Shown one piece after another: positions 8,580 to 18,900 of a stretch of DNA of 52,670 nucleotides. The DNA is from an uncultured Verrucomicrobia subdivision 3 bacterium (lineage in GTDB: Bacteria > Verrucomicrobiota > Verrucomicrobiia > Limisphaerales > UBA11358). The stretch lies in assembly GCA_903917705.1 (NCBI GenBank), contig CAIXBQ010000157.1, positions 1 to 52,670 of the forward strand. Reading direction: 5' to 3'. Position numbers and translations under genes: made by a program. How positions within the stretch are numbered: the stretch's first letter is position 1; the number at the start of each line of letters is the position of its first letter. The notes below the pieces were generated by a model that searched no databases, was not told where the DNA came from, and saw only the letters and a program-made list of their open reading frames with translations.

Positions 8580-9689
8580 TCACCCGTTCCGCACGAACAA
8601 TTTTCCCGGCAGCTGTTTCACCAGCCGCTTCATTTCCAGTCCGAACAGCGCCGCGCCCACCGTTGAACTTGGCAGTCCGCTCGCCCGGATGATTTCGTCA
8701 ATGGTCGTTTCATCGTTCGCCCTGACCGCCGCGATGATCTTTTGCTCATTCTCGTTCAATTCCAGCGCGGGCAGCACGCCGGTCTCGCCGGGCGACGGCG
8801 GCCGGTTGGAGGATGGGAACAGGTACTCAAACTCGCTCAGGATGTCCTCGACCCCTTCGCAGAGCTTTGCGCCCTTCTTGATGAGATCGTGGCAGCCCTT
8901 GCTGCGCGGCGAATCAATCCGCCCCGGCACGGCGAACACCTGCCGTCCATATTCCGTCGCGAAATTCGCCGTGATTAGCGCCCCGCTGGATAGGTTCGCC
9001 TCCACGACCACTGTGCCGAGCGTCATGCCGGCGACAATCCGGTTGCGGATGGGAAAACTTTGTTTGTCCGCCTGGCGGTTGAAGGGGAATTGCGTGAGGA
9101 TGGCGCCGTTGGCCGCGATGCGCTCGAATAACTCGGCGTTCTCCGTCGGAAAAATCAAATTGATCCCCGTGCCAAGCACGGCAACGGTTCGCCCTTTTCC
9201 GCTCAACGCGCCCTGATGAGCCGCGGTGTCAATGCCGCGCGCCCCGCCGCTCACCACGGTCACGCCGGTGTAGGCGAGCTGATAGGCCAGCTTGCGCGCG
9301 GTCTCGATGCCGTAATGCGTGGTCATGCGCGAGCCGACCATCGCCACGGCGTTCTTGTCCCTGGCCGTCAGTTCGCCTTTGACATAAAGCACCAGCGGCG
9401 GATCGTAAATCTCGCGGAGCATCGCCGGATAGTTTTCATCTGATGAAATCAAAACCCGGGCCTTGAAGTCGGCGATGCGTTTCAATTCGCCGGCGAGGTC
9501 GACGGTTTTTTCCCAGCCGGAGATTTTCTCGGCGATGTCGTCGCCGATGTTGTGGACGCGGAGCAACTCGTGTTTCGCGGCGGAAAGAATTTTGGGTGCG
9601 TCGCCGAAATGTTCCAGCAGCGAGCGGGCGCGGACCGGCCCGACGCCTTCCACCATGTTCAGCGCGATCAGTGCTTCGCGGGAGTCCAT
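8580..9689 (-). CDS. dprA: DNA-processing protein DprA (Smf)
   Basis: A 369-residue DprA. In natural transformation DprA loads RecA onto incoming single-stranded DNA and protects it. An N-terminal helix-hairpin-helix-like region (LNMVEGVGPVRARSLLEHFG) precedes the Rossmann-like DprA core, with VAMVGSRMTTHYG, VVSGGARGIDTAAHQGAL, TVAVLGTGINLIFP and SFPIRNRIVAGMTLGTVVVEA. A C-terminal winged-helix module (about 300-369) ends in LVKQLPGKLFVRNG. ATG 9689 is chosen because the N-terminal domain starts immediately after it. It lies 59 nt downstream of hypB on the same strand. Confidence 0.93.
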   Translation of the reverse strand: MDSREALIALNMVEGVGPVRARSLLEHFGDAPKILSAAKHELLRVHNIGDDIAEKISGWEKTVDLAGELKRIADFKARVLISSDENYPAMLREIYDPPLVLYVKGELTARDKNAVAMVGSRMTTHYGIETARKLAYQLAYTGVTVVSGGARGIDTAAHQGALSGKGRTVAVLGTGINLIFPTENAELFERIAANGAILTQFPFNRQADKQSFPIRNRIVAGMTLGTVVVEANLSSGALITANFATEYGRQVFAVPGRIDSPRSKGCHDLIKKGAKLCEGVEDILSEFEYLFPSSNRPPSPGETGVLPALELNENEQKIIAAVRANDETTIDEIIRASGLPSSTVGAALFGLEMKRLVKQLPGKLFVRNG

Positions 9690-9748
9690 GCGGTTTGATA
9701 GCGGCTGGCGCGCGGGTCGGCAAGAATTGTTTCGCGGCGGGCGGCGCG

Positions 9749-10561
9749 TCAGGCCTTTGCCGTGAGCGAGGCCAGGTGGTCGCACCAGGCCTTCACGCCG
9801 TCGCCGGTTTTGGCGGATAGCTCGAAAATCTTCGCGTGCGGCGCGGCCTGCCGGATGTTCTTCAGCGCCAGTTCCCGGTCGAAGCCCGCCGCCGCCGTCA
9901 TGTCGGTTTTGGTCACGATCACGATGTCGGCGGAATGGAACATGGGTGGATATTTCAGCGGCTTGTCCTCGCCTTCGGTCACGGAATGCAGCACCACGCG
10001 CACGGCTTCGCCGAGGTCGAATGACGCGGGGCAGACGAGGTTCCCGACATTTTCAATGATGAGCAGGTCCAGCGCGCGGAGGTCGAGCTGCTTCATCGCC
10101 TCGGCCACCATGCCGGCTTCGAGATGGCAGAGCGTGCCGGTGGCGATCGGCACGACCGGCGCGCCGGTCGTGCGAAGTCGCGCGGCGTCGTTGTCCGTCG
10201 CCAGGTCGCCGACGATCACGCCGGCGCGCCGGCGCCCTTTCAATTCATTCAGCGTTTTGGTGAGCAGCGTCGTTTTGCCCGCGCCCGGCGAGGAAACGAC
10301 GTTCAATGCGAGCAGCCCCAGGGCGCGGAATGCGCAGCGGTTTTGTTCCGCCGCGCGGTCGTTGGCGTTCAGGATGCCGGTGTTCAAATTCAAAATCTGG
10401 TGCGCGTGCGCATGGCCGTGCTGGCCGTGGGTCTCGGTATGCCCATCTTCGTGCGCGTGGGTGACCACGGTGCCATCCGCGAGCGTGTGCGTGTGTGAGC
10501 CAACCAGCCGTTCCCCTACTTTGTAGGGGCCGGGTTTTGAGCAGCCGCATTCCTGACACAT
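9749..10561 (-). CDS. hypB: Hydrogenase nickel-incorporation GTPase HypB
   Basis: A 270-residue HypB, the GTPase that delivers nickel to [NiFe]-hydrogenase (sometimes urease) with HypA. The N-terminus MCQECGC is the high-affinity Ni site. A His-rich stretch (residues about 22-52) is a nickel-storage segment. The G-domain shows P-loop SSPGAGKTTL, IVGDLATDNDAARL, the metal-switch region PVVPIATGTLCHLEA, ENVGNLVCPASFDLGE and VTKTDM. ATG 10561 places CxxCGC at the N-terminus. It starts 14 nt after hypA. No hydrogenase structural genes are in the window, so the client enzyme is unknown. Confidence 0.95.
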   Translation of the reverse strand: MCQECGCSKPGPYKVGERLVGSHTHTLADGTVVTHAHEDGHTETHGQHGHAHAHQILNLNTGILNANDRAAEQNRCAFRALGLLALNVVSSPGAGKTTLLTKTLNELKGRRRAGVIVGDLATDNDAARLRTTGAPVVPIATGTLCHLEAGMVAEAMKQLDLRALDLLIIENVGNLVCPASFDLGEAVRVVLHSVTEGEDKPLKYPPMFHSADIVIVTKTDMTAAAGFDRELALKNIRQAAPHAKIFELSAKTGDGVKAWCDHLASLTAKA

Positions 10562-10575
10562 AAGACAATTATTGG

Positions 10576-10917
10576 TTACGAAATTTCCAGCGAGGCCAGT
10601 TCCATTTCCTTGCCGTGCCGCAACTGGCCGCTGGGCTGTTGGCAGCGCGGACATTCGTATTGCAGATCCGCCGCCGCAAACTCCGCCGCACAGTCCGGGC
10701 ACCAGCCGACGGCGGGCACCAGCTCAATTTCAAATTCTGCGCCGGCCGCGAGCGTCTTGTCCCGCAAACCTTCAAATGCAAACCGCAATGCCTCCGGCAC
10801 CACGCCGGACAGCGCCCCCACGCGCACCCGCAGCCGGTGAATCTGCGTCCCGCCGGCCGCGCGGGTTTTTTCTTCCGCCGTTTCGAGCGCGGACTGCATG
10901 ATGCTGAACTCGTGCAT
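10576..10917 (-). CDS. hypA: Hydrogenase nickel metallochaperone HypA
   Basis: A 113-residue HypA, the Ni-binding partner of HypB. The N-terminus MHEFSIMQSAL carries the Ni-ligand His2 and Glu3. The zinc site uses two CxxC pairs, WCPDCAAEF and ECPRCQQP. Length is exactly that of the family. ATG 10917 is fixed by the need for His at position 2. It is first in the hypA-hypB pair and diverges from the MoxR gene across a 269-nt gap that must hold both promoters; no confident promoter boxes were found there. Confidence 0.95.
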   Translation of the reverse strand: MHEFSIMQSALETAEEKTRAAGGTQIHRLRVRVGALSGVVPEALRFAFEGLRDKTLAAGAEFEIELVPAVGWCPDCAAEFAAADLQYECPRCQQPSGQLRHGKEMELASLEIS

Positions 10918-11186
10918 GATTAGAAATAGCCGCGCCTGTGACGGTGTTCCATTAATATCATTGCGCGCCCCCGGCAAAAGTCAAGGTTGGTCATTCCGGG
11001 CGACTCCGGTTTTCCTGTTTGATCCGGCTCTTGGTCTACCCGGGAATGGGATTAAGTTGGGGCCGCTGTAAAATGCCGGGGTTTCGCGCCGTGTCAAATT
11101 GCCTTGTCAGGTGGTCGTCGCGGCATGAAAATCGTGCATCCCAGAAACCTTTTCAATTTGCCGCTGTTAATATCACCGGAAAAACC

Positions 11187-12137
11187 ATGACACCCGCCAA
11201 CCTTGAAGCCGCGCGGCAGACTTACCGCAACATCGCCGCCAACATCGCCATCATCATGCGCGGCCAGTCGGACGCCACCCGCCATCTGCTCGCGGCCCTC
11301 GCCGCCGGCGGACATGTGTTGCTTGAGGATTTTCCCGGCACCGGCAAAACCACCCTGGCCAAGGCGCTGGCGCGCTCGATTGACGCGCAGTTCAAGCGCA
11401 TCCAGTTCACGCCGGATCTGCTGCCGTCGGACATCCTCGGCGTGTCGGTGTTCAGCCAGCGTGACCAGCAGTTTCATTTTCACGAAGGCCCGGTTTTCAC
11501 CAATATTCTGCTTGCCGATGAAATCAACCGCGCTTCGCCCCGCACCCAGTCCGCGCTGCTCGAGGCGATGGGCGAGGCGCAGGTGAGCGTCGAGGGCGAG
11601 CGCCGGGATTTGTCGGAATTGTTTTTTGTCATCGCCACGCAGAATCCGGTGGAATTTCGCGGAACCTATCCGCTGCCCGAGGCGCAGATGGACCGGTTCG
11701 CCATGCAATTCACGCTCGGCTACGTGCCGGCCGCCGAGGAGGTCGCCATCCTCACCGCGCAGGAACACAATCATCCGCTCAACGAATTGAAACCCTGCGC
11801 GACGCTGGCCGACGTGCTGGCGCTGAAGCGGGCTGTCGAGGCCGTCCGCATCAGCGAGGAATTGAAACGCTACGTTGTCGATCTCGTGGCCGCCACCCGC
11901 ACGGCCGGCGGGGTGCAGCTGGGCGCCAGCCCGCGCGCGTCCATCGCGCTGATGAAGACCTCGCAGGCCGAGGCGCTGTTCGAGGGCGCGGATTTTGTGA
12001 CGCCGGAACAGATTCAAAAGCTCGCCGTGCCGGTCATCGCCCACCGGCTGGTGCTGGAGCCGTCGGCGCGTTTTTCCGGGCTGACGGCGCGCAGCGTGGT
12101 CGGGGACATTTTGAAAAAACTGCCCGTGCCGGCATGA
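11187..12137 (+). CDS. MoxR-family AAA+ ATPase
   Basis: A 316-residue MoxR-type AAA+ ATPase. Walker A is DFPGTGKTTLAKAL, Walker B is LADEINRASPRTQSALLEAM, and sensor 1 is ATQNPVEFRGTYPLPEAQMD. The C-terminal lid contains a LGASPRASIAL segment and an RLVLEPSARFSG-type ending typical of MoxR. Such ATPases act as chaperones for metal or envelope complexes and usually work with a VWA or DUF58 protein. ATG 11187 is used because the conserved domain starts a few residues later. It is followed by a DUF58 protein and a transglutaminase, the standard cassette. Confidence 0.92.
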   Translation: MTPANLEAARQTYRNIAANIAIIMRGQSDATRHLLAALAAGGHVLLEDFPGTGKTTLAKALARSIDAQFKRIQFTPDLLPSDILGVSVFSQRDQQFHFHEGPVFTNILLADEINRASPRTQSALLEAMGEAQVSVEGERRDLSELFFVIATQNPVEFRGTYPLPEAQMDRFAMQFTLGYVPAAEEVAILTAQEHNHPLNELKPCATLADVLALKRAVEAVRISEELKRYVVDLVAATRTAGGVQLGASPRASIALMKTSQAEALFEGADFVTPEQIQKLAVPVIAHRLVLEPSARFSGLTARSVVGDILKKLPVPA

Positions 12138-12242
12138 TCAGAAAAAGCCGAAGCCGCCTGCAGCCGGCAGAAACCAATTGGGGGACCGTGCGCGATCCCG
12201 GTTTTTTACAAACAACATGATAAACTCCCGGCCCAAGGATTT

Positions 12243-13589
12243 GTGAAGGCGATCTACCAGCTGATTTACTGGAGCTACCGCAACAGTTCTGGTTTTTGGC
12301 GCTGGGCGCAGCGGCGGTTCACGCCGGCGGGGCGGTGCATGGCGGGCGGACTTTTGGTGGCCGGCGCGGTGGGCGCGGACATCGAGTACACCGTCACCTA
12401 CCAATCCTTCATGCTGCTGCTGGCGTGCTTGCTGCTGGCCGTCGCGGGCAGTTTTTTCTTCCGTGCGCGCTTTTCCGCGACCCGCCGGCTGCCGCGCTGC
12501 GGCACCGTCGGGCAGCCGCTGCCCTATCAGGTGTGCGTGAAAAATCTGACGGCGGAAACGCAGGCCGGGCTGACGCTGCTGGAAGACCTTGCCGACCCGC
12601 GCCCGTCGTTTGCGGAATGGCTGGCGTTCAAGCGGGCGGAGGCCCGGCATGTCCGGGCCTTTCGCGTGTCGCCGCAGCGCCGGAGCAATCCCTTTCGCCT
12701 GGTCAATTTGCGGGAGGTGGAAGTGCCGGCGCTGCGGCCGGGCGATGAAATCGAGGTGCGCGGGGAGCTGCTGCCGCTGCGGCGGGGGATTTTGCAGTTC
12801 ACCGGCGTGACGCTGGCCCGGCCGGATCCGCTGGGGCTGTTCCGCTCGTTTTGCCGGGTGGCTGCGCCGCAAAAAGTCCTGATCCTGCCGAAACGCCATC
12901 CGGTCCCCCCCATCGCGCTGCCCGGCGTGATGAAATATCAGGAAGGCGGGGTGGCGCTCGCTGCGAACGTCGGGAGCAGCGAGGAGTTCGTGTCGCTGCG
13001 CGAATATCGGCACGGCGACCCGCTGCGGCACATCCACTGGCGGAGCTGGGCCAAGACCGGGAAGCCCATCGTGAAGGAGTTTGAGGATGAATTCTTCGTG
13101 CGGCACGCGCTGGTGCTCGACACGTTCACGGACGAGCCGCGCAGCGAGGTGTTCGAGGAGGCGGTTTCCGTGGCGGCGTCGTTCGCCTGCACGGTGCTGT
13201 CGCAGGAATCGCTGCTCGACCTGCTGTTTGTCGGCAACCGGTCCTACTGCTTCACCGCCGGCCGCGGGCTGGCCCGGGCGGACCAGATGCTGGAAATTCT
13301 CGCCTCGGTGCGTGCGTGCGGCGACCAGCCTTTCAGCACGCTGGAGCAGTTGGTGCTCGGCCATCTTTCCGTCGTCAGCGGCTGCATCTGTGTGCTGCAG
13401 CGCTGGGACGACGCGCGGAAAAAATTCGTGGAGAAACTCAAGGCGCTGAACGTGCCGCTCCTGCTCCTGCTCGTGGTGGGTCCGGGCGGGGGGATTTCCG
13501 GCGCCGGCGGGCCGCTGCTGGACGGGTCGGGAACCCTGCGCGTGCTGGAGGTCGGGAAAATCGAAGCGGGCCTGGCGAAATTGACATGA
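12243..13589 (+). CDS. DUF58 domain-containing protein
   Basis: A 448-residue protein starting at GTG 12243. Two hydrophobic segments (residues about 33-47 and 56-76) anchor it. The DUF58 signature FVSLREYRHGDPLRHIHW, then SWAKTGKPIVKEFEDE, lies around residues 245-285; the C-terminal part resembles a VWA-like fold without an obvious complete MIDAS motif. DUF58 proteins partner MoxR ATPases; the precise task is unknown but is usually tied to the cell envelope. It begins 105 nt after the MoxR gene and is followed 94 nt later by the transglutaminase gene. Confidence 0.9.
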   Translation: MKAIYQLIYWSYRNSSGFWRWAQRRFTPAGRCMAGGLLVAGAVGADIEYTVTYQSFMLLLACLLLAVAGSFFFRARFSATRRLPRCGTVGQPLPYQVCVKNLTAETQAGLTLLEDLADPRPSFAEWLAFKRAEARHVRAFRVSPQRRSNPFRLVNLREVEVPALRPGDEIEVRGELLPLRRGILQFTGVTLARPDPLGLFRSFCRVAAPQKVLILPKRHPVPPIALPGVMKYQEGGVALAANVGSSEEFVSLREYRHGDPLRHIHWRSWAKTGKPIVKEFEDEFFVRHALVLDTFTDEPRSEVFEEAVSVAASFACTVLSQESLLDLLFVGNRSYCFTAGRGLARADQMLEILASVRACGDQPFSTLEQLVLGHLSVVSGCICVLQRWDDARKKFVEKLKALNVPLLLLLVVGPGGGISGAGGPLLDGSGTLRVLEVGKIEAGLAKLT

Positions 13590-13683
13590 GGACGAGACCT
13601 GCAACCGCCGGCCGGCAACGCCCAACCTTGAAGGAACGGGCGGTGCCGGGTGTTTCCATCCATGTTCCGATGCGTTCCCCCCG

Positions 13684-15795
13684 ATGAAAACGCCGCCTTT
13701 CCTTCTCCTCGCCGCGCTCCTGTTCTGGGGCTGGGAGTCGGGCCTGCTCGCCGTCGGCGCGCTGCTGGGCGTGGTGCTGGAAAGTTCGCGGATCATCCGG
13801 GCGCGCTGGGAGGTGGCCGACCAGGATTTTCGCCGCCTCTGGACCTTTTGCGTGCTGCTGGCGCTGGCGCTGGTGCTTTACGTCTTCGCCACCAACCAGG
13901 CAGGCGGCGGTTTCAGCGGCATGGTTCAGGGGCCGGGGGCCGTGCGCAATGCCGCCGCTTCCTCCGTCAACTCGGCCACCTCGTTTTTCCGCTGGCTGCC
14001 GATGACGCTGTTTCTGTTCATCGCGGCGCAGGTGTTTAGCGAGCGGGGGGCCGTCCCGCTGGCGGCGCTGTCCACCACTTCGCTCATCGTTCGCTGGCGG
14101 CGGGCGCGCGGCGACGGGCTGGACGAACGGTATGTGGACGTCTCGTATGCGTATTTCATCGTGTGCCTGTTTGCGGCCGGCATCCACCCCAACACAGGAA
14201 CCTACAGCTATTTCTGGGGGCAATGCGTACTGGTTGCCTGGGTGCTGTGGTCGCTGCGTTCGCGGCGCTTCGGGTTGGCCGCCTGGCTTGGCATGCTGGT
14301 GGCGGTGGTTGCCATCGGCTTTGCCGGCCAGTACGGCATCAATCAGGCGGAGCGCTTCATCGGCAGCTTTAACGCGCAATGGATGGCGCGTTTTTTCCGG
14401 CAGCAGACGGATGCCAGGCAAAGCCTGACCTCTATGGGGCAGATCGGGGAATTGAAGCTGTCGCCGCGGATCGTCATCCGGCTGGAACCCAGATCCGCCG
14501 GGCCGGTGCCGGCCTATCTGCGCGAGGCCAGCTATCGCAATTATCAGCCGCAAAAATCCACGTGGTATGCGGGCGGGTCGCGGGGTGATTTCTCCGACGT
14601 GAGCAGTGAACGTGAGACGACGTGGGTTTTGTTGCCCCGAAAAACCAACGCCGCTGCCGTCAGCATTGCTTGTTACCTCAACGGCTGGGCGCAGGATCTG
14701 GGCGCGCCCGAAGGATTGCTGCCGCTGCCGTCCGGTTGCGGCCGCTTGGAAAACCTCCCGCTCTTCATCCTCCGGACGAACCTGACCGGAGCTGTGCTGG
14801 GCATCGGGCCGGGTTTGGTGATCTTTGACGCGCACTACGGCCCCGGCGCGACCATTGACGCCCCGCCGGACACCGGCACCACCAACCGGTTTGATCTGAT
14901 GGTGCCGACGAATGAAGTCCCCGCGCTGGACCGGGTGATTTCGGAGATGAACCTTTCCACCACGAACGAAATCCGCCTGCGCCAGGCCATGGAAAAGTTT
15001 TTTGCCGACAAGTTCACCTACAGCACCTGGCAGGGTGCGGACAAGCGGGCCACCGTGAACGCCACGCCGCTGACGCGCTTTCTCCTGGCCAGCCGCAGCG
15101 GCCACTGCGAATACTTCGCCACCGCCACCGTCCTCCTGCTGCGGCAGTTCGGTATCCCGGCGCGTTACGCCGTCGGCTATTACGTCCACGAAACCTCCGG
15201 CAGCGGCTACGTCGTGCGCGAACGCGATGCCCATGCCTGGTGCCTCGTGTGGAACCGCGCTGCCGGCAATTGGGAGGATTTCGACACCACGCCGCCGTCG
15301 TGGGTGGCGACGGAAGGCGCCCGCGCTTCCGTGTTGCAATGGCTTTCGGATCTCCGGTCGTGGATTGGTTTTCAGGTCGCCAAATTCCGCTGGGGCCAGA
15401 CAAATCTGCGCCAATACATCCTGTGGTCGCTCATTCCGGCGCTGGCCGTTCTGCTCTATAGTGTTGTGTTTCGCCGCCGGAAAAAGCGGGCCGCGCCGGG
15501 GAGCGGCGGTGGCCCGGCGGTGGACGATGCCCGGCCGGGGCGCGACTCGGAATTTTACCGGCTGGAATCGCGGCTGTCCGGGCGCGGCCTGCCCCGCGCG
15601 TCGGGCGAACCGTTGGCCGGCTGGCTGGAGCGGGCGCTGGCGGAACCCGCGCTGGCGGATTTGCGCGAACCGCTCCGCGAAGTGCTGCGCCTTCACTACC
15701 GCCACCGCTTCGACCCGGAAGGCTTGAATGCCGCCGATCGGCAGGCGCTGGCCCGGCAGGCGCTGGCGTGTCTGCAAACGCTCTCCCGGAAGTAA
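13684..15795 (+). CDS. Membrane-anchored transglutaminase-like protein (TgpA/DUF4129 type)
   Basis: A 703-residue membrane protein. Several hydrophobic segments occupy residues 1-230, an extracytoplasmic region follows, and the transglutaminase core lies at about 460-545: Cys in SGHCEYFATA, His in RERDAHAWCLVW and Asp in WEDFDTTPPSW form the triad. A membrane segment near residue 580 is followed by a cytosolic tail of about 100 residues resembling DUF4129. This is the TgpA-like architecture. Target and reaction (cross-linking or proteolysis) are not deducible. It ends the MoxR-DUF58-transglutaminase set and is 154 nt upstream of a giant PATR protein gene. Confidence 0.9.
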   Translation: MKTPPFLLLAALLFWGWESGLLAVGALLGVVLESSRIIRARWEVADQDFRRLWTFCVLLALALVLYVFATNQAGGGFSGMVQGPGAVRNAAASSVNSATSFFRWLPMTLFLFIAAQVFSERGAVPLAALSTTSLIVRWRRARGDGLDERYVDVSYAYFIVCLFAAGIHPNTGTYSYFWGQCVLVAWVLWSLRSRRFGLAAWLGMLVAVVAIGFAGQYGINQAERFIGSFNAQWMARFFRQQTDARQSLTSMGQIGELKLSPRIVIRLEPRSAGPVPAYLREASYRNYQPQKSTWYAGGSRGDFSDVSSERETTWVLLPRKTNAAAVSIACYLNGWAQDLGAPEGLLPLPSGCGRLENLPLFILRTNLTGAVLGIGPGLVIFDAHYGPGATIDAPPDTGTTNRFDLMVPTNEVPALDRVISEMNLSTTNEIRLRQAMEKFFADKFTYSTWQGADKRATVNATPLTRFLLASRSGHCEYFATATVLLLRQFGIPARYAVGYYVHETSGSGYVVRERDAHAWCLVWNRAAGNWEDFDTTPPSWVATEGARASVLQWLSDLRSWIGFQVAKFRWGQTNLRQYILWSLIPALAVLLYSVVFRRRKKRAAPGSGGGPAVDDARPGRDSEFYRLESRLSGRGLPRASGEPLAGWLERALAEPALADLREPLREVLRLHYRHRFDPEGLNAADRQALARQALACLQTLSRK

Positions 15796-15829
15796 GATTC
15801 TCCGCGTTGCCCCGGCCGCTGGATTCCAG

Positions 15830-15853
15830 CCGGCTATCCCCAGAACTGGCGAT
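15830..15853 (+). promoter_or_regulatory. Dyad motif copy C upstream of the giant PATR gene
   Basis: Matches the motif CCGGCATCGCCAGAAC plus TGGCGAT with one inserted base; the right arm TGGCGAT is intact and the left arm is ATCCCCA. It lies 97 nt before the preferred ATG. Similar sequences occur at 24986 and 29200. A regulatory role is inferred. Confidence 0.35.
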
Positions 15854-15949
15854 GGTGAAAATCCGGAGACGGGCTATATTTTCAACATGCCCAATGCCCA
15901 ATTTATAAAATTCATATCGCAATTTGCTGATCAAACCCCTGTCCGAATT

Positions 15950-18900
15950 ATGAAAACATATCAATCAGTTGTGAAATCAATCACCTTGTGCGCCGGCCTG
16001 CTGCTGCTGGCGGGCGCGCTGAATGTCCAGGCGGTTACCTATACCAAAGACAACAACACGACCCGCATTGACTCGGGCAGTTCCTGGGTTGGACTCACCG
16101 CCCCGACCAGTGCTGACGTTGGCTTGTTTGACAGCACGATTACCGGTCCGATTACCACCGCCAACATCAGTGCCAACTACCAGCCCGGCGGTTTCCAAGT
16201 TCTCAATCCCGGCGGTTTGGTGACCATTGGCGTCGTTGGCTCGGGCAGCACGACGCTGACGATCAATGGCGGTGCGGGCATTACCTACTTGATTGACATG
16301 TCGGCGGCGACGACAAATTTCACCGTTGGCACGGGTGTGGGTTTCGGCACGATGCGCATCGCTTCCGCGGCCAATTTCAGCCAGACCAGCGGCGGCCTCA
16401 TTGTCGCCGCTAACCAGACCCTGACCATCAACTCGGTCTTCTCCAACCAGGGCAATAACAAGACCGTGCCCCTGGTGGGACCCGGCAACATCGTCCTCAA
16501 CGGCGTCGCCGGCGGCGGCACCGCCTTCGGCTTCAGCATCCGCAGCAACGCCGTCGTCACCATGAACAACGCCAATTCCTGGGGCGGCACCAGCTCCAAG
16601 GAAATCATCGCTGGCACCCTGAACCTCGGCAACGACGGCGCGCTCAGCGCCGTGACCCTGACCATGGGCGGCACCAGCTCCACCAACCCGATCCTGACCG
16701 CGGTGGGCGGCACGCGCACGATCGCCAACGGCATCATCTTGGCGGCCGTCACCTCCGGCAACGCCGTCATCGCCGGTGCCAGCCCCCTGACGGTCAACGG
16801 TTCGCTGGCCGTCTCCGGCGGCAACCGCACCCTCACCGTCAGCAATACCGCGCTGACCACCTTCGGCGGGCCGGTGAGCCTTTCCGAAGGCGGCACCACC
16901 CGCACCCTGACCCTCAACGGCCCCGGCAACGTCACGATTTTGGGACCCATCACCAACGGCGTCACGGCCACATCCGGCAACCTCACCTACAGCGGCACGG
17001 GCACGCTGGCGCTGGGCGGCACCAACACCTACAAGGGCACCACGCTGGTCAGCTCCGGCGAACTGGCCGGCATCACCGGCGGCTCGCTGTCCAACACGGC
17101 GGCGATCATCGTGGCCGCCGGGGCGACGAACGGCGTGCAACTGGCGACGGCGGGCGGGCAGTTTGTGTGTACCAATCTGGTGGCCACCAACGCCAGCTAC
17201 ATGGATTTCAATTTCAACGGTTTTGCGCCGAGCACCACCACCGCGCCTTTGCTGGTGCTGGGCAATCTGGCCACGACCAACATCGTCAGCATTCTCGTCC
17301 GCAACGGCGCCTTTGGGGTGGGTACCTATCCGCTGGTCACCTGCACCGGCACGCTGACGGGGACGGTGACCAACGTGCCGACGGGTCTGTTGCCAAACCG
17401 CGCCACTGGATATATCAGCAACGACCTCGTCACCACCAAGACGATTTATCTGGTGGTGACCAATGCCTCCGCCGAGCCGTTGACTTGGGCGGTGGGCGAC
17501 AGCACTTGGGACACTTCGACCGCCAACTGGTTTGATAAATTTGGCAATGCCGCGACCTACGCGGACCCGGCCTTTGATCAGGTGGTCTTTGACGACACGG
17601 CCAGCGGTGCTTCGCCAATAACGGTGACCTTGAGCAGCTTGGTGACGCCGGTCAGCGTGACGGCGAACCTCACCAACAAGAGCTACACCATTTCCGGCGC
17701 GGGCGGCAGCATCGCCGGCAGTGCCAGCTTGGTGAAAAATGGCGCGGGCATCCTGACCTTGAACACCGCCAATGGTTACGCGGGCGGCACACTTATCGCT
17801 GGCGGCACGATTGCTTTGAACAGCCTGACCTCCGGCGCCACCGGCTGCGGGGTTGGTACCGGCACGGTGACTCTGACCAACGGCGGTGCGCTGGCGCTTT
17901 GGTCCTCCAGCGCCGGTGACCCTGGCACAGTCAACGGGGCTACGTTTACTAACGCCATCGTGGTTCCCAGCGGCCAGTCCGGGACGGTTTCCAACGCCTG
18001 GCGCGGCACTTTCAGCAGCACGGTCACCGGCGGCGGCACCCTGAATTTCAACGTCAACGGCACACGTGGTGAGGTCACTGGCAATAATTGGTCTGGCTAC
18101 ACCGGCCAGATCAATGTCACGCCGCGCGGCTCGGCGGATTTCCGGATCAACAATACCGGCGGCACCGTCAGCTTTGGCACTGCGGCCTTGAACCTAGGCT
18201 CTAGTGTCATTATGTATGAGGTGGGGAATTACAGCACCAACGGACAGACTATCACCATTGGCGAAGTCTCTGGTGCAGGCACGATGTCGGGCGGTACTTC
18301 AACTGCCTTCACCCGCGTGCTGACGTATTTGGTGGGCGGGCGCAACACCAGTGCGACCTTTTCCGGTGTCATCCAGGATAATGCGCGGCAAACTGCCGTG
18401 ATCAAGCAAGGCACCGGGGTATGGGCTTTGGCGGGTGCCAGCACCTACACCGGTTCGACGCTGGTGAGCAACGGCGTGTTGGAAGTGGATGGTGCGCTCG
18501 GTTCCACCGCGGTGACCAATTATGCCGGCGCGACGCTGGCTGGCACCGGCACGCTTGCCGGTGTGGTGGATCTGGAAGCCGGTAGCACGCTGGCTCCAGG
18601 CATCGCTGGCGTCGGCAATTACGGCACATTCACATGCAGTGGCGGCTTGTTCGTCAATAATAATTCCACCAACGTTTTTGATGTCAGCACCAATGGCTGC
18701 GACATGATTGTGGCCGCCAGCGGATTGTATCTGTCCGGCAGTGACATCGTTAAATTGAACATCACCGGTCCGCTGACCAATGGTATTTACCCGCTGTTCG
18801 AGTATAGCTCCATTGGCACCGGTTCCGTGGCCAATCTGGCGCTCAGCCCGGCCAACTTTGGCACCCAGACGCTGTCGCTGGTGGATGACAGCGCCGGGAA

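Noticed and set aside
10952..11175. Two TTAATATCA boxes in the hypA-moxR gap as promoter elements
   Set aside because: Only nine bases long and without a supporting upstream element; could be chance.
12138..15777. Very long minus-strand open frames opposite the DUF58 and transglutaminase genes
   Set aside because: They have no domain motifs and Arg/Pro/Gln-rich composition, while the plus strand encodes conserved families.
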